The position numbers and the translations under genes were made by a program. DNA of 64,000 nt from Nesterenkonia aurantiaca (GTDB taxonomy: Bacteria > Actinomycetota > Actinomycetes > Actinomycetales > Micrococcaceae). This document shows, in pieces, positions 38,263-48,200 of this stretch. The stretch's first letter is position 1; every line of letters begins with the position of its first letter. The notes below the pieces were generated by a model. The model saw only the letters and a list, made by a program, of their open reading frames with translations. It ran no database searches and was not told the origin of the DNA. The stretch covers positions 54,323-118,322 of the forward strand of contig NZ_SOAN01000009.1 of NCBI RefSeq assembly GCF_004364585.1, written 5' to 3'.

Positions 38263-39087
38263 TCAGCCGCGCAGGCCGCCCTGCCACAGCGCGTCGAACG
38301 GAGTATTGCCGGCCACGCGCTGGCGAATGCCCGCGGTGACGAACTCTTTGGCCCGGCGTGCGGCTTCTCGGGCTGAGCTGCCCTTGGCCAGTTCCGCGGT
38401 GACAGCGGCGGCGAGGGAGCAGCCTGCCCCGGAGACCGCGTGCTCACCGATCTTGGGCGCGCTGAGCACCTCGACGCCCTCCGCGTCGACGAAGACGTCC
38501 ACGGCCTCGCTTCCGGCGAGCCGGACCCCGCCCTTGGCCAGCACCGCCGCTCCAGAGAGGCGGTGGATCTCCGCGGCCGCCGCCTGCAGGTCCTCCAGGG
38601 TCTCGACCTTCATTCCGGAGAGCTGTTCGGTCTCGAAGTGATTCGGCGTGACGAAGGTGGCGAGCGGAAGCAGCTCGGCCTTCAGCGCGTTATCGGTGTC
38701 CTGCGCGTGACCGGGCTCCTGGCCTTTGCAGATCAGCACCGGATCCAGCACGAGATGTCCAGGCTTCCGTGCCGCCATCGCGGCGGCCACGGTGGAGATC
38801 ATGGCGGGCGAGCCCATCATCCCGAGCTTGACGGTGTCCAGGACCTCGGGCCCGTAGGTGCCGAAGATCGCTTCGAGCTGGTCCTGCACCACCTGGGTCT
38901 CCACCGGGATGAACCGGTGGTTCCACTCGTCACGCGGGTTGAAGGACACTATGCAGGTCAGCGCGACCATGCCGAATGTGCCGAGCTCCTGGAAGGTCTT
39001 CAGATCAGCCTGTGCCCCGGCGCCGCCGGTGGCTTCGGATCCGGCAAGGCTCAACGTCATCGCTGGCTTCGCAGTGGTCTCAGGCAT
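38263..39087 (-). CDS. Pyridoxine kinase / hydroxymethylpyrimidine kinase (ThiD family)
   Basis: A 274-residue ribokinase-fold kinase. SLAGSEATGGAGAQADLKTFQELGTFG is the N-terminal Gly-rich substrate motif; the anion hole and catalytic Asp lie in HAVSGAGCSLAAAVTAELAKG. The sequence GMMGSPAMIS and DPVLICKGQEPG resemble PdxK-like members of the ThiD group in Gram-positive bacteria, which favour pyridoxal. No thiamine genes or riboswitch are nearby, so vitamin B6 salvage is the better guess. AAGGA lies eight bases before the ATG. Confidence 0.88.
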   Translation of the reverse strand: MPETTAKPAMTLSLAGSEATGGAGAQADLKTFQELGTFGMVALTCIVSFNPRDEWNHRFIPVETQVVQDQLEAIFGTYGPEVLDTVKLGMMGSPAMISTVAAAMAARKPGHLVLDPVLICKGQEPGHAQDTDNALKAELLPLATFVTPNHFETEQLSGMKVETLEDLQAAAAEIHRLSGAAVLAKGGVRLAGSEAVDVFVDAEGVEVLSAPKIGEHAVSGAGCSLAAAVTAELAKGSSAREAARRAKEFVTAGIRQRVAGNTPFDALWQGGLRG

Positions 39088-39598
39088 GCTCAGGGTCCTT
39101 AGTCTCGGGGGTCGCGAGGTGCTCAGGGGCCTCATCGGGGTTCTCCACCCGGGCGAGCGGCTGCGCCATCCACCGGCCGATCCCGAGCAGAATGCCGGCC
39201 GGGAAGCCGATCAGCGGGATGAGCATCGGGATCAGTCCTCCGGCCCCGACCACAAGCACCACAGGACCATAGAGCAGTCCCACGAGGACGTAGCCGAGGA
39301 TATGCACGGTGGGGCGCAGCTGGTGCCGGTAGAGCCAGCTCACCAGGAGGGTCCCGGGGATGCCCACGACGACGGCCGCGGCCGCGATCAGCGGGATCAG
39401 CGGGGCCAGGAAGCCTTCGTCATTCAGGCCGGGGAGGAAGCCCAGTGCCAGAAGAAGGCCGCCCATCACGGCAGTGGGCACCAGCCAGGAGACGATCCAC
39501 CCGGCCAGGCCGAGCCGCAGCACCGGACGGGATGAAGTGTCCTGCTTGCGGGAGGGCCTTCTGCGGCGGGCGGACTTCTCTGGGGCGGGAGTGGTCAT
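39080..39598 (-). CDS. Four-helix membrane protein of unknown function
   Basis: A 172-residue protein with a basic N-terminus (EKSARRRRPSRKQD) and four hydrophobic helices (LAGWIVSWLVPTAVMGGLLLALGF, PLIPLIAAAAVVVGIPGTLLVSWLY, ILGYVLVGLLYGPVVLVVGAGGLIPMLIPLIGFPAGILL). Its 3' end overlaps the start of the kinase gene by eight bases. Family not recognised. Confidence 0.75.
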   Translation of the reverse strand: MTTPAPEKSARRRRPSRKQDTSSRPVLRLGLAGWIVSWLVPTAVMGGLLLALGFLPGLNDEGFLAPLIPLIAAAAVVVGIPGTLLVSWLYRHQLRPTVHILGYVLVGLLYGPVVLVVGAGGLIPMLIPLIGFPAGILLGIGRWMAQPLARVENPDEAPEHLATPETKDPEHA

Positions 39599-39630
39599 TG
39601 GCCTGATTCTACCGGCCGCAGCTGGTGGGG

Positions 39631-40170
39631 TCAGCCGGTATGACCTAGGTGGGCCAGGGCCTGGCGGATGAGCTTCTCACGGCCGCCGAGGAACTCTGCC
39701 TGCACATCTGGGCTGAGCACCTGGTCCGGCGTCATCCAGCTGAGCTCCAGGGCGTCCTGGCGCGGGGAGCACTCCCCGGAGACCGGCACGATATACGCCA
39801 TGGAGACCGCATGTTGCCGGTCATCGACCAGCCCGGTCTCGGAGGGGTAAGGGAAGTACTCAGCCACGGCGAACGGCACCGGCGAGGCTGGGATCTGCGG
39901 CATCACCATGGACCCGAGATCCTTCTCGATGTTGCGCAGCAGCGCGGCGCGGATGGTCTCGCGGTAGATCACCCGTCCTGAGACCACGGTGCGGTAGAAG
40001 TGGCCCTCGGCGTCTGCGGTGTAGAGGAGCCCCAGCTCGGTGATGCAGCCGAGGGGATCCAGCCGGACCGGGATCGCCTCGACGTAGACCATGGGGAGCC
40101 GTCGTCGCGCCTCGTAGAGGTCATCCTCGTTCAACCATCCGGGGTTCGGATCTGGGGTTCGAATGCTCAT
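39631..40170 (-). CDS. DUF4916 NUDIX-like hydrolase
   Basis: A 179-residue actinobacterial protein of the DUF4916 NUDIX group: NPGWLNEDDLYEARRRLPMVYVEAIPVRLD, GLLYTADAEGHFYRTVVSGRVIYRETIRAALLRNIEKDLG and PFAVAEYFPYPSETGLVDDRQHAVSMAYIVPVSGE. The classical NUDIX box GX5EX7REUXEEXGU is degenerate (GRVIYRETIRAALLRNIEKDLG), so activity may differ. Start at the ATG of MSIRTP. Confidence 0.8.
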   Translation of the reverse strand: MSIRTPDPNPGWLNEDDLYEARRRLPMVYVEAIPVRLDPLGCITELGLLYTADAEGHFYRTVVSGRVIYRETIRAALLRNIEKDLGSMVMPQIPASPVPFAVAEYFPYPSETGLVDDRQHAVSMAYIVPVSGECSPRQDALELSWMTPDQVLSPDVQAEFLGGREKLIRQALAHLGHTG

Positions 40171-40224
40171 AGTCCCATCATGCACCACAACGGGGCATGC
40201 CGCCGATCAGGGCTCAGCGTCGGG

Positions 40225-40968
40225 TCATTCGTCGTGGGCGATGTCCACCACAAGCCGGGTCGGGTCCTCGAGAAGCTGGACCTGGAAGGGTCGTTCCTGG
40301 TCCAGGCCGATCAGGTACTGCGAGTGAGCCTCGAAGGGGCCCTGGATGAAGATCTCTTCGAAGGCGCCGCCGGTATCGCGTTCGTAGTATTCCTGTGAGG
40401 GAAGCTCATCCTCTGGCGGGTCTTCCGGCGCCCAGGATGGCCCGTTGACATTGATCTCCAGGATGTGGTCGCCGGCGACCTCGATGGGCTCGCCGCGCCC
40501 CAGCTCCGCCGCAGAGTCGGTGTATTCTCCGCGCCAGCTGGGGACGCCGTCGCCGGCGTATTCGAACACCACCCGGTCGTAGCCCTCATGGACGCCGGAG
40601 CGGACGTCGATCAGATGGTTGGGGTCCTCGCCGCGGGTGAACTCTGCCGGGAAGCCATCAGATTCCTGGGCGTCGGTGCGGAAGTCCAGGGAGGCGGCGT
40701 CCTCGGACTGATCCGGCTCCTGGTCCTCGGCCGGCGTCGGGGTCTCGGACTCCTCCGCCTGTTCAGGCTCCTCGGACGCCTCAGGCTCATCCGTCTCGTC
40801 CGGCTGGTCAGACGGGTCGGATTCCGGCGACGGCGTGGACTGGTCGACCTGCTGCGTGTCCTCGGCGGGAGCGGGGTCTTGGGCTCCCTCGGGGGAGCCG
40901 CAGGAGGAGAGCAGGAGCAGGGTGGCTGCTCCGAGTGCGGTGATCTGGCTTGGGTGCGGGTGCCTCAT
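40225..40968 (-). CDS. AMIN-like domain lipoprotein
   Basis: A 247-residue secreted lipoprotein: signal peptide ending in LLLLSSC (lipobox, Cys about 23), a 70-residue Asp/Glu/Pro/Ser-rich spacer (PDETDEPEASEEPEQAEE), then a beta-rich domain (HLIDVRSGVHEGYDRVVFEYAG... FQVQLLEDPTRLVVDIAHD) of the AMIN-like kind seen in actinobacterial envelope proteins. AGGAGG precedes the ATG. Likely held at the cell wall. Confidence 0.8.
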   Translation of the reverse strand: MRHPHPSQITALGAATLLLLSSCGSPEGAQDPAPAEDTQQVDQSTPSPESDPSDQPDETDEPEASEEPEQAEESETPTPAEDQEPDQSEDAASLDFRTDAQESDGFPAEFTRGEDPNHLIDVRSGVHEGYDRVVFEYAGDGVPSWRGEYTDSAAELGRGEPIEVAGDHILEINVNGPSWAPEDPPEDELPSQEYYERDTGGAFEEIFIQGPFEAHSQYLIGLDQERPFQVQLLEDPTRLVVDIAHDE

Positions 40969-41019
40969 CGTGCCTCCTGTGCGGTGGTCCAGTCTGTGCG
41001 GTGATCGCGCCGGGCTGGG

Positions 41020-42675
41020 TCAGATGATGTCTTCGACCGGGCGTCCCATGGCGGCGCGTCGCTCCGCGTGGTTGATCTTGTGTCGTCGAGATTCGGTCGC
41101 GAGGATGACGACGAAGGCGCCCATCGCTGCCGAGATCGCGACCCACACGGAGGTGACCTCGGAGAGCAGGCGGGGGAAGATCAGCCAGAACATGCCCCAC
41201 CCCATACCGAGGGCCACGGCGATCCTGCCGCGTTCTGTCATTGCGTAGTAGGCCGCGGCCCAGATGCAGATCCCCAGTCCGAGCAGCGCCCAGAGCACAG
41301 CCGGGATGCCCGGCACTCGCCAGCCCATGGCGGTCAGCCAGATGGAGAGCGAAGACATGGCGGCGACCATTGCCCAACCGGTGAAGAGCCCGGTGGTGGT
41401 GTCGGAGAAGCGGCGTTCCATGCCGGTCCGGGCAGTGCGGAAGGTGAACTGCCGGATCGCGTCGATCAGGGCCAGTGCCGCGGCGAGCGAAGCCAGCGCC
41501 GCGAGGGTGAGCATGTCCTGGTGTACCGCGAAGGTCCAGAGGAGCATGAACAGCGAGGCCGAGCCGACCTGCCAGCCGGAGCGGCGCTGCCGCGGAGTGG
41601 AGATCTGGGTGGTGGTCCACTGGTGGACTGCGTGCGCGAGGAGGCCCAGCACGATGATCGGCCAGAGCCAGTAGAAGTTCGCGTTCGGGGAGAGCAGTGC
41701 CTGTCCACCGGAGTACCAGCCGCCTGCGAGCTCGTCGAGCCCGTTGCCGCCCAAGATGGCCGGGGACGCCGGGAAGAGCCCGAACATCCAGACCAGGGAG
41801 GCCAGTGCGGCCAGGGCACCCGTGGTCACAAAGAGCTGACGGTAGAGATCGCTGCGCACCGGTGCGGGATCAGGATCTCTGGAGGGCATGTTGTAGGGCG
41901 GGATGTAGGTGAAGAGGTCCTCTTCGTCGTCAGCAGACTCGAGGAGTTCACGGTCGGTGGGCTGCTGGTTCCACGCGGTGGCCGCCTCGATCGCTGCCGC
42001 CTTCTCCAGGATCACCTCGCGCTGTCGCTGCTCGTCCAGACCGCGTCGAGGTCGAGGAAGACTCAGTGGGGAAGACTCCGTCCCGGGCGCGGGGTGCACG
42101 AAGGCAAACGGGGCGCTGTCCACGTTCTCAGTGGGTGCCGACGGGTGCTGGCCCGCCGTGTGGCGGCCGTTCCGGCCGAGCTGGGAACTGGGCTGACCTT
42201 CAGGACTGGGCTGCTCCGGAGCGGGGGGCCGGCGGAAGGCGGCACCGACTCGGCGGGCCGCGCCCAGGAACTTCGCGTCGAGGTCGTCGAAGAAGCTGCT
42301 GAGATCCGTGTTGGGGACGTCGGTCTTGGATGGAGTGGGCCGGGCCGGCGTGGGTCGGCTCCAGCGCACCGACGGCCGTGACGGCTTCGACGGGGCGGAC
42401 GACTCGGACGGGGCGGACGACTCAGAGGGTGCGGACGACTCAGACGGTGCCGAGGACGCAGAAAGTGAGGGCGGCTCAGGGGATGCCGATGCGTCAGCGG
42501 CACGCGACTCGCGCGCGGGTGCGGCGGCCGGTTTCCGGGCAGGGGCTATTGGCTCGGCCGCATGGTCCGCGGCGGAGCTGTCCTCGGTGGACGCAGCTGA
42601 GTTCTCGGTCTCGGCGCCTGGATCCTTGGCGTCGGCGAGCGTCTCGACGGACTCGTCCTGGGACTTCTCGGTCAA
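41020..42675 (-). CDS. Large membrane protein with disordered N-terminus
   Basis: A 551-residue protein. Residues 1-270 are disordered and polar, rich in Ala, Ser, Pro and Glu, including three copies of a SAPSES unit. From residue about 280 there are about eight to nine hydrophobic helices with GWYSGGQALLSPNANFYWLWPIIVLGLL and repeated Trp. The TTG start has GAGGAGG nine bases upstream. The family is not recognised. It is upstream of the lipoprotein on the same strand, possibly an envelope pair. Confidence 0.75.
   Translation of the reverse strand: MTEKSQDESVETLADAKDPGAETENSAASTEDSSAADHAAEPIAPARKPAAAPARESRAADASASPEPPSLSASSAPSESSAPSESSAPSESSAPSKPSRPSVRWSRPTPARPTPSKTDVPNTDLSSFFDDLDAKFLGAARRVGAAFRRPPAPEQPSPEGQPSSQLGRNGRHTAGQHPSAPTENVDSAPFAFVHPAPGTESSPLSLPRPRRGLDEQRQREVILEKAAAIEAATAWNQQPTDRELLESADDEEDLFTYIPPYNMPSRDPDPAPVRSDLYRQLFVTTGALAALASLVWMFGLFPASPAILGGNGLDELAGGWYSGGQALLSPNANFYWLWPIIVLGLLAHAVHQWTTTQISTPRQRRSGWQVGSASLFMLLWTFAVHQDMLTLAALASLAAALALIDAIRQFTFRTARTGMERRFSDTTTGLFTGWAMVAAMSSLSIWLTAMGWRVPGIPAVLWALLGLGICIWAAAYYAMTERGRIAVALGMGWGMFWLIFPRLLSEVTSVWVAISAAMGAFVVILATESRRHKINHAERRAAMGRPVEDII
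42392..42445 (-). repeat. Three 18-bp units coding a Ser/Ala/Glu stretch
   Basis: Units at 42392-42409, 42410-42427 and 42428-42445 differ by a few bases from GGGGCGGACGACTCGGAC. They encode the repeated SAPSES in the disordered region of the membrane protein and keep the reading frame. Confidence 0.8.
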
Positions 42676-42749
42676 GCCCGTGTTCCTCCTCTAGGTCATG
42701 GCTGGCATGTGCAGTCGGTGCGGGAGCCCGGTATCCGGATCGTTGCTGG

Positions 42750-43403
42750 TCAACGGGCGACCGACTCGCGTTCGGCCCCCCGACGCGAACGCTGCCGGGT
42801 CATCAGCACAGTGATTCCCAACCCCACCAGGGTACCCACAACGATGGCGGCCGCCGTGCTCGCCCAGGGTGGGAGCCCGGTAGTTGTTCCCGTAATGTAA
42901 CCTAATCCGACCAGCCACAGGCTCCAGGTAAGCGCGCCCAACAGGCACAGCGCCACGATCGAGCGGCCGCCGAGCCGCATGATCCCTGCGGTGGCCATCG
43001 AGGCGGAGCGACCCCCAGGGATTCCTCGGATGAGCAGCAGGCCCGCCCAGGTCGATGCGCCCCCGGCGCGCAGCGAGATCCGCAGCATCTTTCGGTGCAG
43101 CCGACGTCCCCATCGCCACCGGTAGAGCAGCCGGATGAGTTTATAGCGGAAGAGCAGGTAGACCCCGATGTCCCCGGTGAGGCAGCCGATGAAGGTCACA
43201 GCGAGGACCAGCAGGAGCGGGAAGATCTCCTCGGCGGCCATCGTGCCGGAGGCGATCACCATGACCTCGGAGGGGAACGGCGGCACGATCGCGGTGAACG
43301 CCACCGCCAATGCCAGGACCACGAAGTAGTACAGCCCCCACTCCTGGTAGAGCGCCGGATCGCCGAGGTCATTGATGCCGAAGGCGATCGGAGGGTGGGT
43401 CAC
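42750..43403 (-). CDS. DedA family membrane protein
   Basis: A 217-residue DedA/VTT protein with about five helices. Signatures: IVPPFPSEVMVIASGTMAAE (the PFxPSE re-entrant loop with the conserved Glu), GDIGVYLLFRYK and LLIRGIPGGRSASMATAGIMRLG, where RxxPxGR is typical. DedA members of the UptA kind translocate undecaprenyl phosphate; this one could serve the same purpose as the DUF368 protein at 23343-24383. The ATG overlaps the pseudouridine synthase stop, so the pair is coupled. Confidence 0.85.
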   Translation of the reverse strand: MTHPPIAFGINDLGDPALYQEWGLYYFVVLALAVAFTAIVPPFPSEVMVIASGTMAAEEIFPLLLVLAVTFIGCLTGDIGVYLLFRYKLIRLLYRWRWGRRLHRKMLRISLRAGGASTWAGLLLIRGIPGGRSASMATAGIMRLGGRSIVALCLLGALTWSLWLVGLGYITGTTTGLPPWASTAAAIVVGTLVGLGITVLMTRQRSRRGAERESVAR

Positions 43404-44419
43404 TGCGGGGACTCCTGGAGGGCTCGAGAGGAGGTGAAGCTGCGGGGCACCCCGGTCAGCGGATCGGTGAAGTCAAGCGTCTTGGCCAGCAGCTGGAGCG
43501 GCTTGTCGAACTCATCAGGGGCATCATCAAGTAGTTCAGGATAGAAACGATCATTCAGGATACCCAGACCGAGCAGCGCCATGTGGATGCGCAACTGATG
43601 AGTCTTACCGGTATGCGGATTGAGCCGGAAATGCCCGACGTCGTGCCCAGAGGGACTGCGTCCTGTGCTCAGGAGCTCGATCTGGGAGGAGGAGTTCGCC
43701 CCGGGAATGGCCTCGGTGCGGCGCTTGCCCTGCCGGGCCGTGCGGTCATGCGGGCGCTTCCCGGAGTGCTCCGGGGCATAGGAGGCGAGCTGGGAGACCA
43801 CCACGCCCTTGGTCTTCTCGATCTTGTTGCGCACGGTGAGAGGGAACCGTGAGGCCATGGTCTCGGGGCTCATCCCTGCCGGGATGGCGCTGACACATTC
43901 GTAGGACTTCTGCACCACCCGGTTCTCAAAGAGCAGCTGGTAAGCCCCACGGGTGTCGGGCTGCTTGGAGAACAGCACGACGCCCGCGGTGCCCCGGTCC
44001 AGCCGGTGGATCGGCACCAGGTCCGGGAGGTTCAGCGTGTTGCGGAGCCGGACCAGCAGCGATTCCTGGACGTAGCGTCCTGCGGGCGTGGTGGGCAGGA
44101 AGTGTGGCTTGTCCACCACGACCAGGTGTTCGTCCTGATGGATCAGCTCCTCGGTCACCGGGAGTCGGACCTCTTGGCTGACCGAACGGTAATACCAGAG
44201 GAACTCGAGGTCCCCCAGCGGGGTGGAGGTGCTCAGCGGAGCGCCATGGACATCGACCACGTCGCCGTCGTAGAAGCGCTGCGTGATCCCACCGTGGTCG
44301 ATGTGCCCGAAGGTCTCCAGCACGTAGTCATGGACGGTGGGCCAGGGCCCGGTCAGCGGGACCCGCAGGCGCGTGGCATTGACGCCGTCGCGCACGGGGA
44401 GAGGAGACTTCTGCGTCAC
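43400..44419 (-). CDS. RluA family pseudouridine synthase
   Basis: A 339-residue RNA pseudouridine synthase. The catalytic motif is HRLDRGTAGVVLFSK, with the nucleophile Asp in HRLDRGT; the downstream NPHTGKTHQLRIHMA block is also conserved. About 60 extra residues (KRPHDRTARQGKRRTEAIPGANSSSQ) sit before the last motif. The GTG at 44419 is the start. Target rRNA or tRNA position unknown. Confidence 0.92.
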   Translation of the reverse strand: MTQKSPLPVRDGVNATRLRVPLTGPWPTVHDYVLETFGHIDHGGITQRFYDGDVVDVHGAPLSTSTPLGDLEFLWYYRSVSQEVRLPVTEELIHQDEHLVVVDKPHFLPTTPAGRYVQESLLVRLRNTLNLPDLVPIHRLDRGTAGVVLFSKQPDTRGAYQLLFENRVVQKSYECVSAIPAGMSPETMASRFPLTVRNKIEKTKGVVVSQLASYAPEHSGKRPHDRTARQGKRRTEAIPGANSSSQIELLSTGRSPSGHDVGHFRLNPHTGKTHQLRIHMALLGLGILNDRFYPELLDDAPDEFDKPLQLLAKTLDFTDPLTGVPRSFTSSRALQESPQ

Positions 44420-44456
44420 AGGTCAGGGTCTGTGCAGGTCGGCGAGCCGGGGCGGC

Positions 44457-45152
44457 TCAGCCCCAGACCGGCGCCTCGGCCTGGGCGGTGGGTTCGGGCT
44501 GGCCCAGGGGCTGATTGACCTGCCAGGACATGCCGAAGCGGTCCTTGATCCAGGCGAAGTTGGCGGCGAAGTCATAGTCGCCGGGCTCCATGAGGAACTC
44601 CCCACCGGGAGCCAGGCTGTCCACGATCTGATGGAACTCTGCGGTGGAATCCACCACCACGGCCACCGAGATCGAGGGGGTGAAGCTGAACTGGTGCTTC
44701 ATCAGGCTGTCCTGGATCATCAGCACCTGCCCGCCGATCTTCAGCTGCGCGGTGGCCACGAGAGGCGCCCCAGCGATCGGGACCTCGTCGCGATCGGACG
44801 CAGCCTCGGCATGCTCGACCGTGATCAGTGTGGTCTCAGTGGACTCGGGTTCGCCCGAGTCTTGCTGGGTCGGCTCGGGCAGATCCCCGGTGTCGAGCGG
44901 CCCGGACTCTGCTGCAGCGCAGCTTGCTTCCCCGGCCTCGGTGTCCTCTGGGACTTCCGCCTCGGCGAGGTCCAGTGCCTCGGCGTCGTCCAGGTCCTCG
45001 GCGGAGGCCGGTGGGGTCGGGTCATAGATCTCGGTGCCCTCGGGGTGGTGCACGATCTCCAGCAGCTCAGCGTCCGGGAAGACCTCGAGGTAGTGGTCGA
45101 TCGCTTCTTGGGCCTGACCCTGGAACATCAGAAACGGAATGCAAAGAGTCAT
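44457..45152 (-). CDS. VOC (PhnB-like) protein with acidic insertion
   Basis: A 231-residue glyalase-superfamily protein of the 3-demethylubiquinone-methyltransferase-like/PhnB kind: IPFLMFQGQAQEAIDHYLEVFPDAELLEI at the start, IGGQVLMIQD and FTPSISVAVVVDSTAEFHQIVDSLAPGGEFLM later, ending FAWIKDRFGMSWQVN. A segment of about 75 residues (SAEDLDDAEALDLAEAEVPED...) between the first two strands is almost purely acidic and polar. TAGGCT lies six bases before the ATG, so a leaderless transcript is likely. Function unknown. Confidence 0.82.
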   Translation of the reverse strand: MTLCIPFLMFQGQAQEAIDHYLEVFPDAELLEIVHHPEGTEIYDPTPPASAEDLDDAEALDLAEAEVPEDTEAGEASCAAAESGPLDTGDLPEPTQQDSGEPESTETTLITVEHAEAASDRDEVPIAGAPLVATAQLKIGGQVLMIQDSLMKHQFSFTPSISVAVVVDSTAEFHQIVDSLAPGGEFLMEPGDYDFAANFAWIKDRFGMSWQVNQPLGQPEPTAQAEAPVWG

Positions 45153-45237
45153 GGCTTCAGCCTAGCCGGAAATCCTGGGTTCTCGGTGACCGGGCTCGGC
45201 GCGGGTGAGCTGGCATGGCGGTGCTCCGGGGCGGTGA

Positions 45238-48200
45238 TCATGGCGCGAATCTCAGGCCGGAGGGGGAGGAGTTGAAGCCGGCGTCGCGCAGCAGCTGTCC
45301 CAGCGGGTGGGTCAGGATCCGGTCACCATTGACCCGCTCCACCGCGATCCGACCGGTCTTCGCCGCGCGCAGCGCGGGCACCAGGGCCCGGGAGACCAGG
45401 TCCATGGTGGACTCCTCCTCGGTGAAGAGCAGCAGGGTGCGGCCTCCGCGTTCCATGTAGAGCACCAGCTGTCCGCGGTAGAGCACGACGACGGCGCCGG
45501 CCTTGCGTCCGGGCCGGTGCGTGGAGTTCTCCAGCTCCGGCCAGTCCAGGGCCGCCCCGTAGGGATTGGCCGGGTCGGTGGCCGCGAGCACCACGGCGGC
45601 ATCCTGCTGCTTCCCGGTGCCCGAGGTTCCGGTGCCCGACCGCGCAGCGCCGGAGGTCCCCGCACGGGTGGACCCGGGGTCCGATTCTGCGCGGGCCTGC
45701 TCGGCGGCGTCCTCGAGGCGTTCGGAGATCCAGCGCAGCTGATCGATGGTCGCCGAGGAGGTGAACTGGGCGGCGCCGAGCCGTTCGATGAAATAGCCGC
45801 GCCGGATCTGTCCGGAGTCTTCGGCCGCCGAGAGCACCTTGTAGACCGCCGCGAAACCGCCCTTGGCGGATGCGCCGAGCCCGGACTGCTGCTCGGACAT
45901 CACCGAGCCGCGGGTGACCACCCCGTAGCGATCCAGCAGGATCTCAGCGCGGGTGTGCGCAGCGACGGTGGCGTCCACCGAACCGGCTGGGACCAGCTGC
46001 CAGCGGCCGCCCGCCCCGCCCGGTCCGGAGGCGGCGGACCCGCCGATCCGGGAGCGGTGGGATTCGGTGGCCCGGCGCAGCGCCATCCGCCTGGAGCTGT
46101 GCCTCGGCCGGGCAGGAGTGGGCTGCTTCTTGTGTGCGGTGGTCCCGGTGGACATGAAGCGGCGCAGCGCGGCGAAGCTGTCGGGGGCGACCCGACCGGC
46201 CCAGAACAGCTCCCACAGCGCGTTCTTGGTGCTCTCTCGAGAGCCGGTGAGCTCGGGGTCGAGCTGCTCATGCAGCGCCTCGACGAACCAGGCGCCGCCG
46301 CGGGCCAGAACCTCGAGGATCGCGGCCTGCAGCGCGGTGGGGCTGAAGTCCTCACCGTTGCTGCCCAGCCCTGCGCCGCCGTGCTGGTTCAACAGCGCCT
46401 CGGCGTCCTCGCGGGGGTAGAACGCCAGCCAACCGTCATGTCCGCTGAGTGCACCCTTGCCCACGGCGAGGAACTCCCCGGCGGAGAGCAGCTCATCGAG
46501 CATTCCCGGGCGGTAGTCGGGGATCCGGGCCGGGAGGATATAGGACTCCCAGGCGCTGGCCGGGGCTGCGGCGCCAGAGAGCTGGGCCAGAGATTCCGCC
46601 ACCGCGGAGACGCCCGAGGCCGAGGAGCCCTTCCCCCGGGCGGCGGTGATGCCCTGCCACTCGAGCAGGAACTGGGCGTAGGCGGGGGTGGGCACCGGCT
46701 CCACCTGGGCGCGCAGGGCCGCCAGGGAGCGGCGTCGGATCCTGCGCAGCATCTCGGTGTCGCAGTACTCCACCGTGCCGGGCCGGGCGTCGGCGGGGAT
46801 GACCCGGTCGGGCCGGAACAACCCCTCCACCACCCGATGCTCACGGACCAGACGGTTCAGTGTGTCCACCACGACGGCGCGGCTGAGTCCCAGCTCGGCG
46901 GCCGCCTCCTCCACCAGGAAGGGGCCGTGGGTGCGGGCGTAGCGGCCGACGAGATCCCCGAGCGGGTCCTCCACCGGATCGAGGAACGCGTAGGGGATGC
47001 CGACCGGCATCGGGGTGCCCAGCCCGTCGCGCAGTCTGGAGGCGTCCTCGATCGCGGCGTAGCGCTGCTCGGTCTGGTCCTGTTGGGATCCCCCGACCTC
47101 GGCTGTGCCGGTGCGCCACATGACTCGGAAGGCGCGCTGGCGCGAGACCAGAGCCTCGGCGTGATCCTCGGCGGGCTCGCCGTCTTCGAGCCGGGCGGCG
47201 AGCTGCTCGGAGGTCAGCGGACCGAGCAGGCGCAGCAGGTCTGCGACGCCCTCTTCTCCGCGCAGGTGCCGGGAGGGGAGGAGCCGTTGGGCGTAAGCCT
47301 CGGATTCCGCGATGATCGCGGCGTCGAGGAACTCGCGCAGCTCCACCCGGCCCAGCAGCTCACCCAGCAGCGCGGGGTCCACCGAGAGCGCAGCGGCCCG
47401 GCGTTCGGCCAGCGGAGAGTCCCCCTCGTAGAGGAACTGGGCGATGTAGCCGAAGAGGATCGACTGGGCGAAGGGGGAGGGCTTGGAGGTGGTGGTCTCC
47501 ACGATCTTGACCCCGCGCTGGGCGATGCTGCGCAGCAGCTCCAGCAGCGCCGGCATGTCGTAGACGTCCTGCAGCACCTCCCGCATGGCCTCCATGATCA
47601 CCGGGAAGTCGGGATATCCGGAGGCGACCTCCAGCAGCTGCGAGGACCGCTGGCGCTGCTGCCACAGCGGGGTCCGCTGACCGGGGTTCTGCTTGGGCAG
47701 CAGCAGGGCCCGGGCGGCGGCCTCCCGGAACCGGCCGGCGAACAGCGCCGAGGAGCTGACCTGGCCGGTGACCAGGTCCTCGAGCTCATCGGGGTCGAAC
47801 GCGAAGAGCTCCGCGCCGGGCGGATCCTCGTCCATCATCGGCACCCGCAGCACGATTCCATCGTCGCTGGCCATGGCCGAGCCGTCGAGGCCGAACCGAT
47901 CATGCAGGCGCTCGCCGACCGCGAGTGCCCAGGGCGCGTGGACCTGCAGTCCGTAGGGGGAGAGCAGCACGATCCGCCAGTCGCCGAGCTCGTCCTTGGT
48001 CTGTTCCACCACCAGGGTGGTGTCGCTGGGGAGCACCCCGGCGGCCTCCTGCTGCTCGGTGAAGTAGCGCAGCAGATTCTCCTGCGCCCAGGTGTCCATG
48101 CCCAGCGCGGTGAGCCGTTCGGCGGTCGGCTCGGTGGCTCCGGCGTGGACCTCGCGGGTGAACCGGCCCAGTGCGCGGCCGAGTTCGGCCGGGCGGCCGA

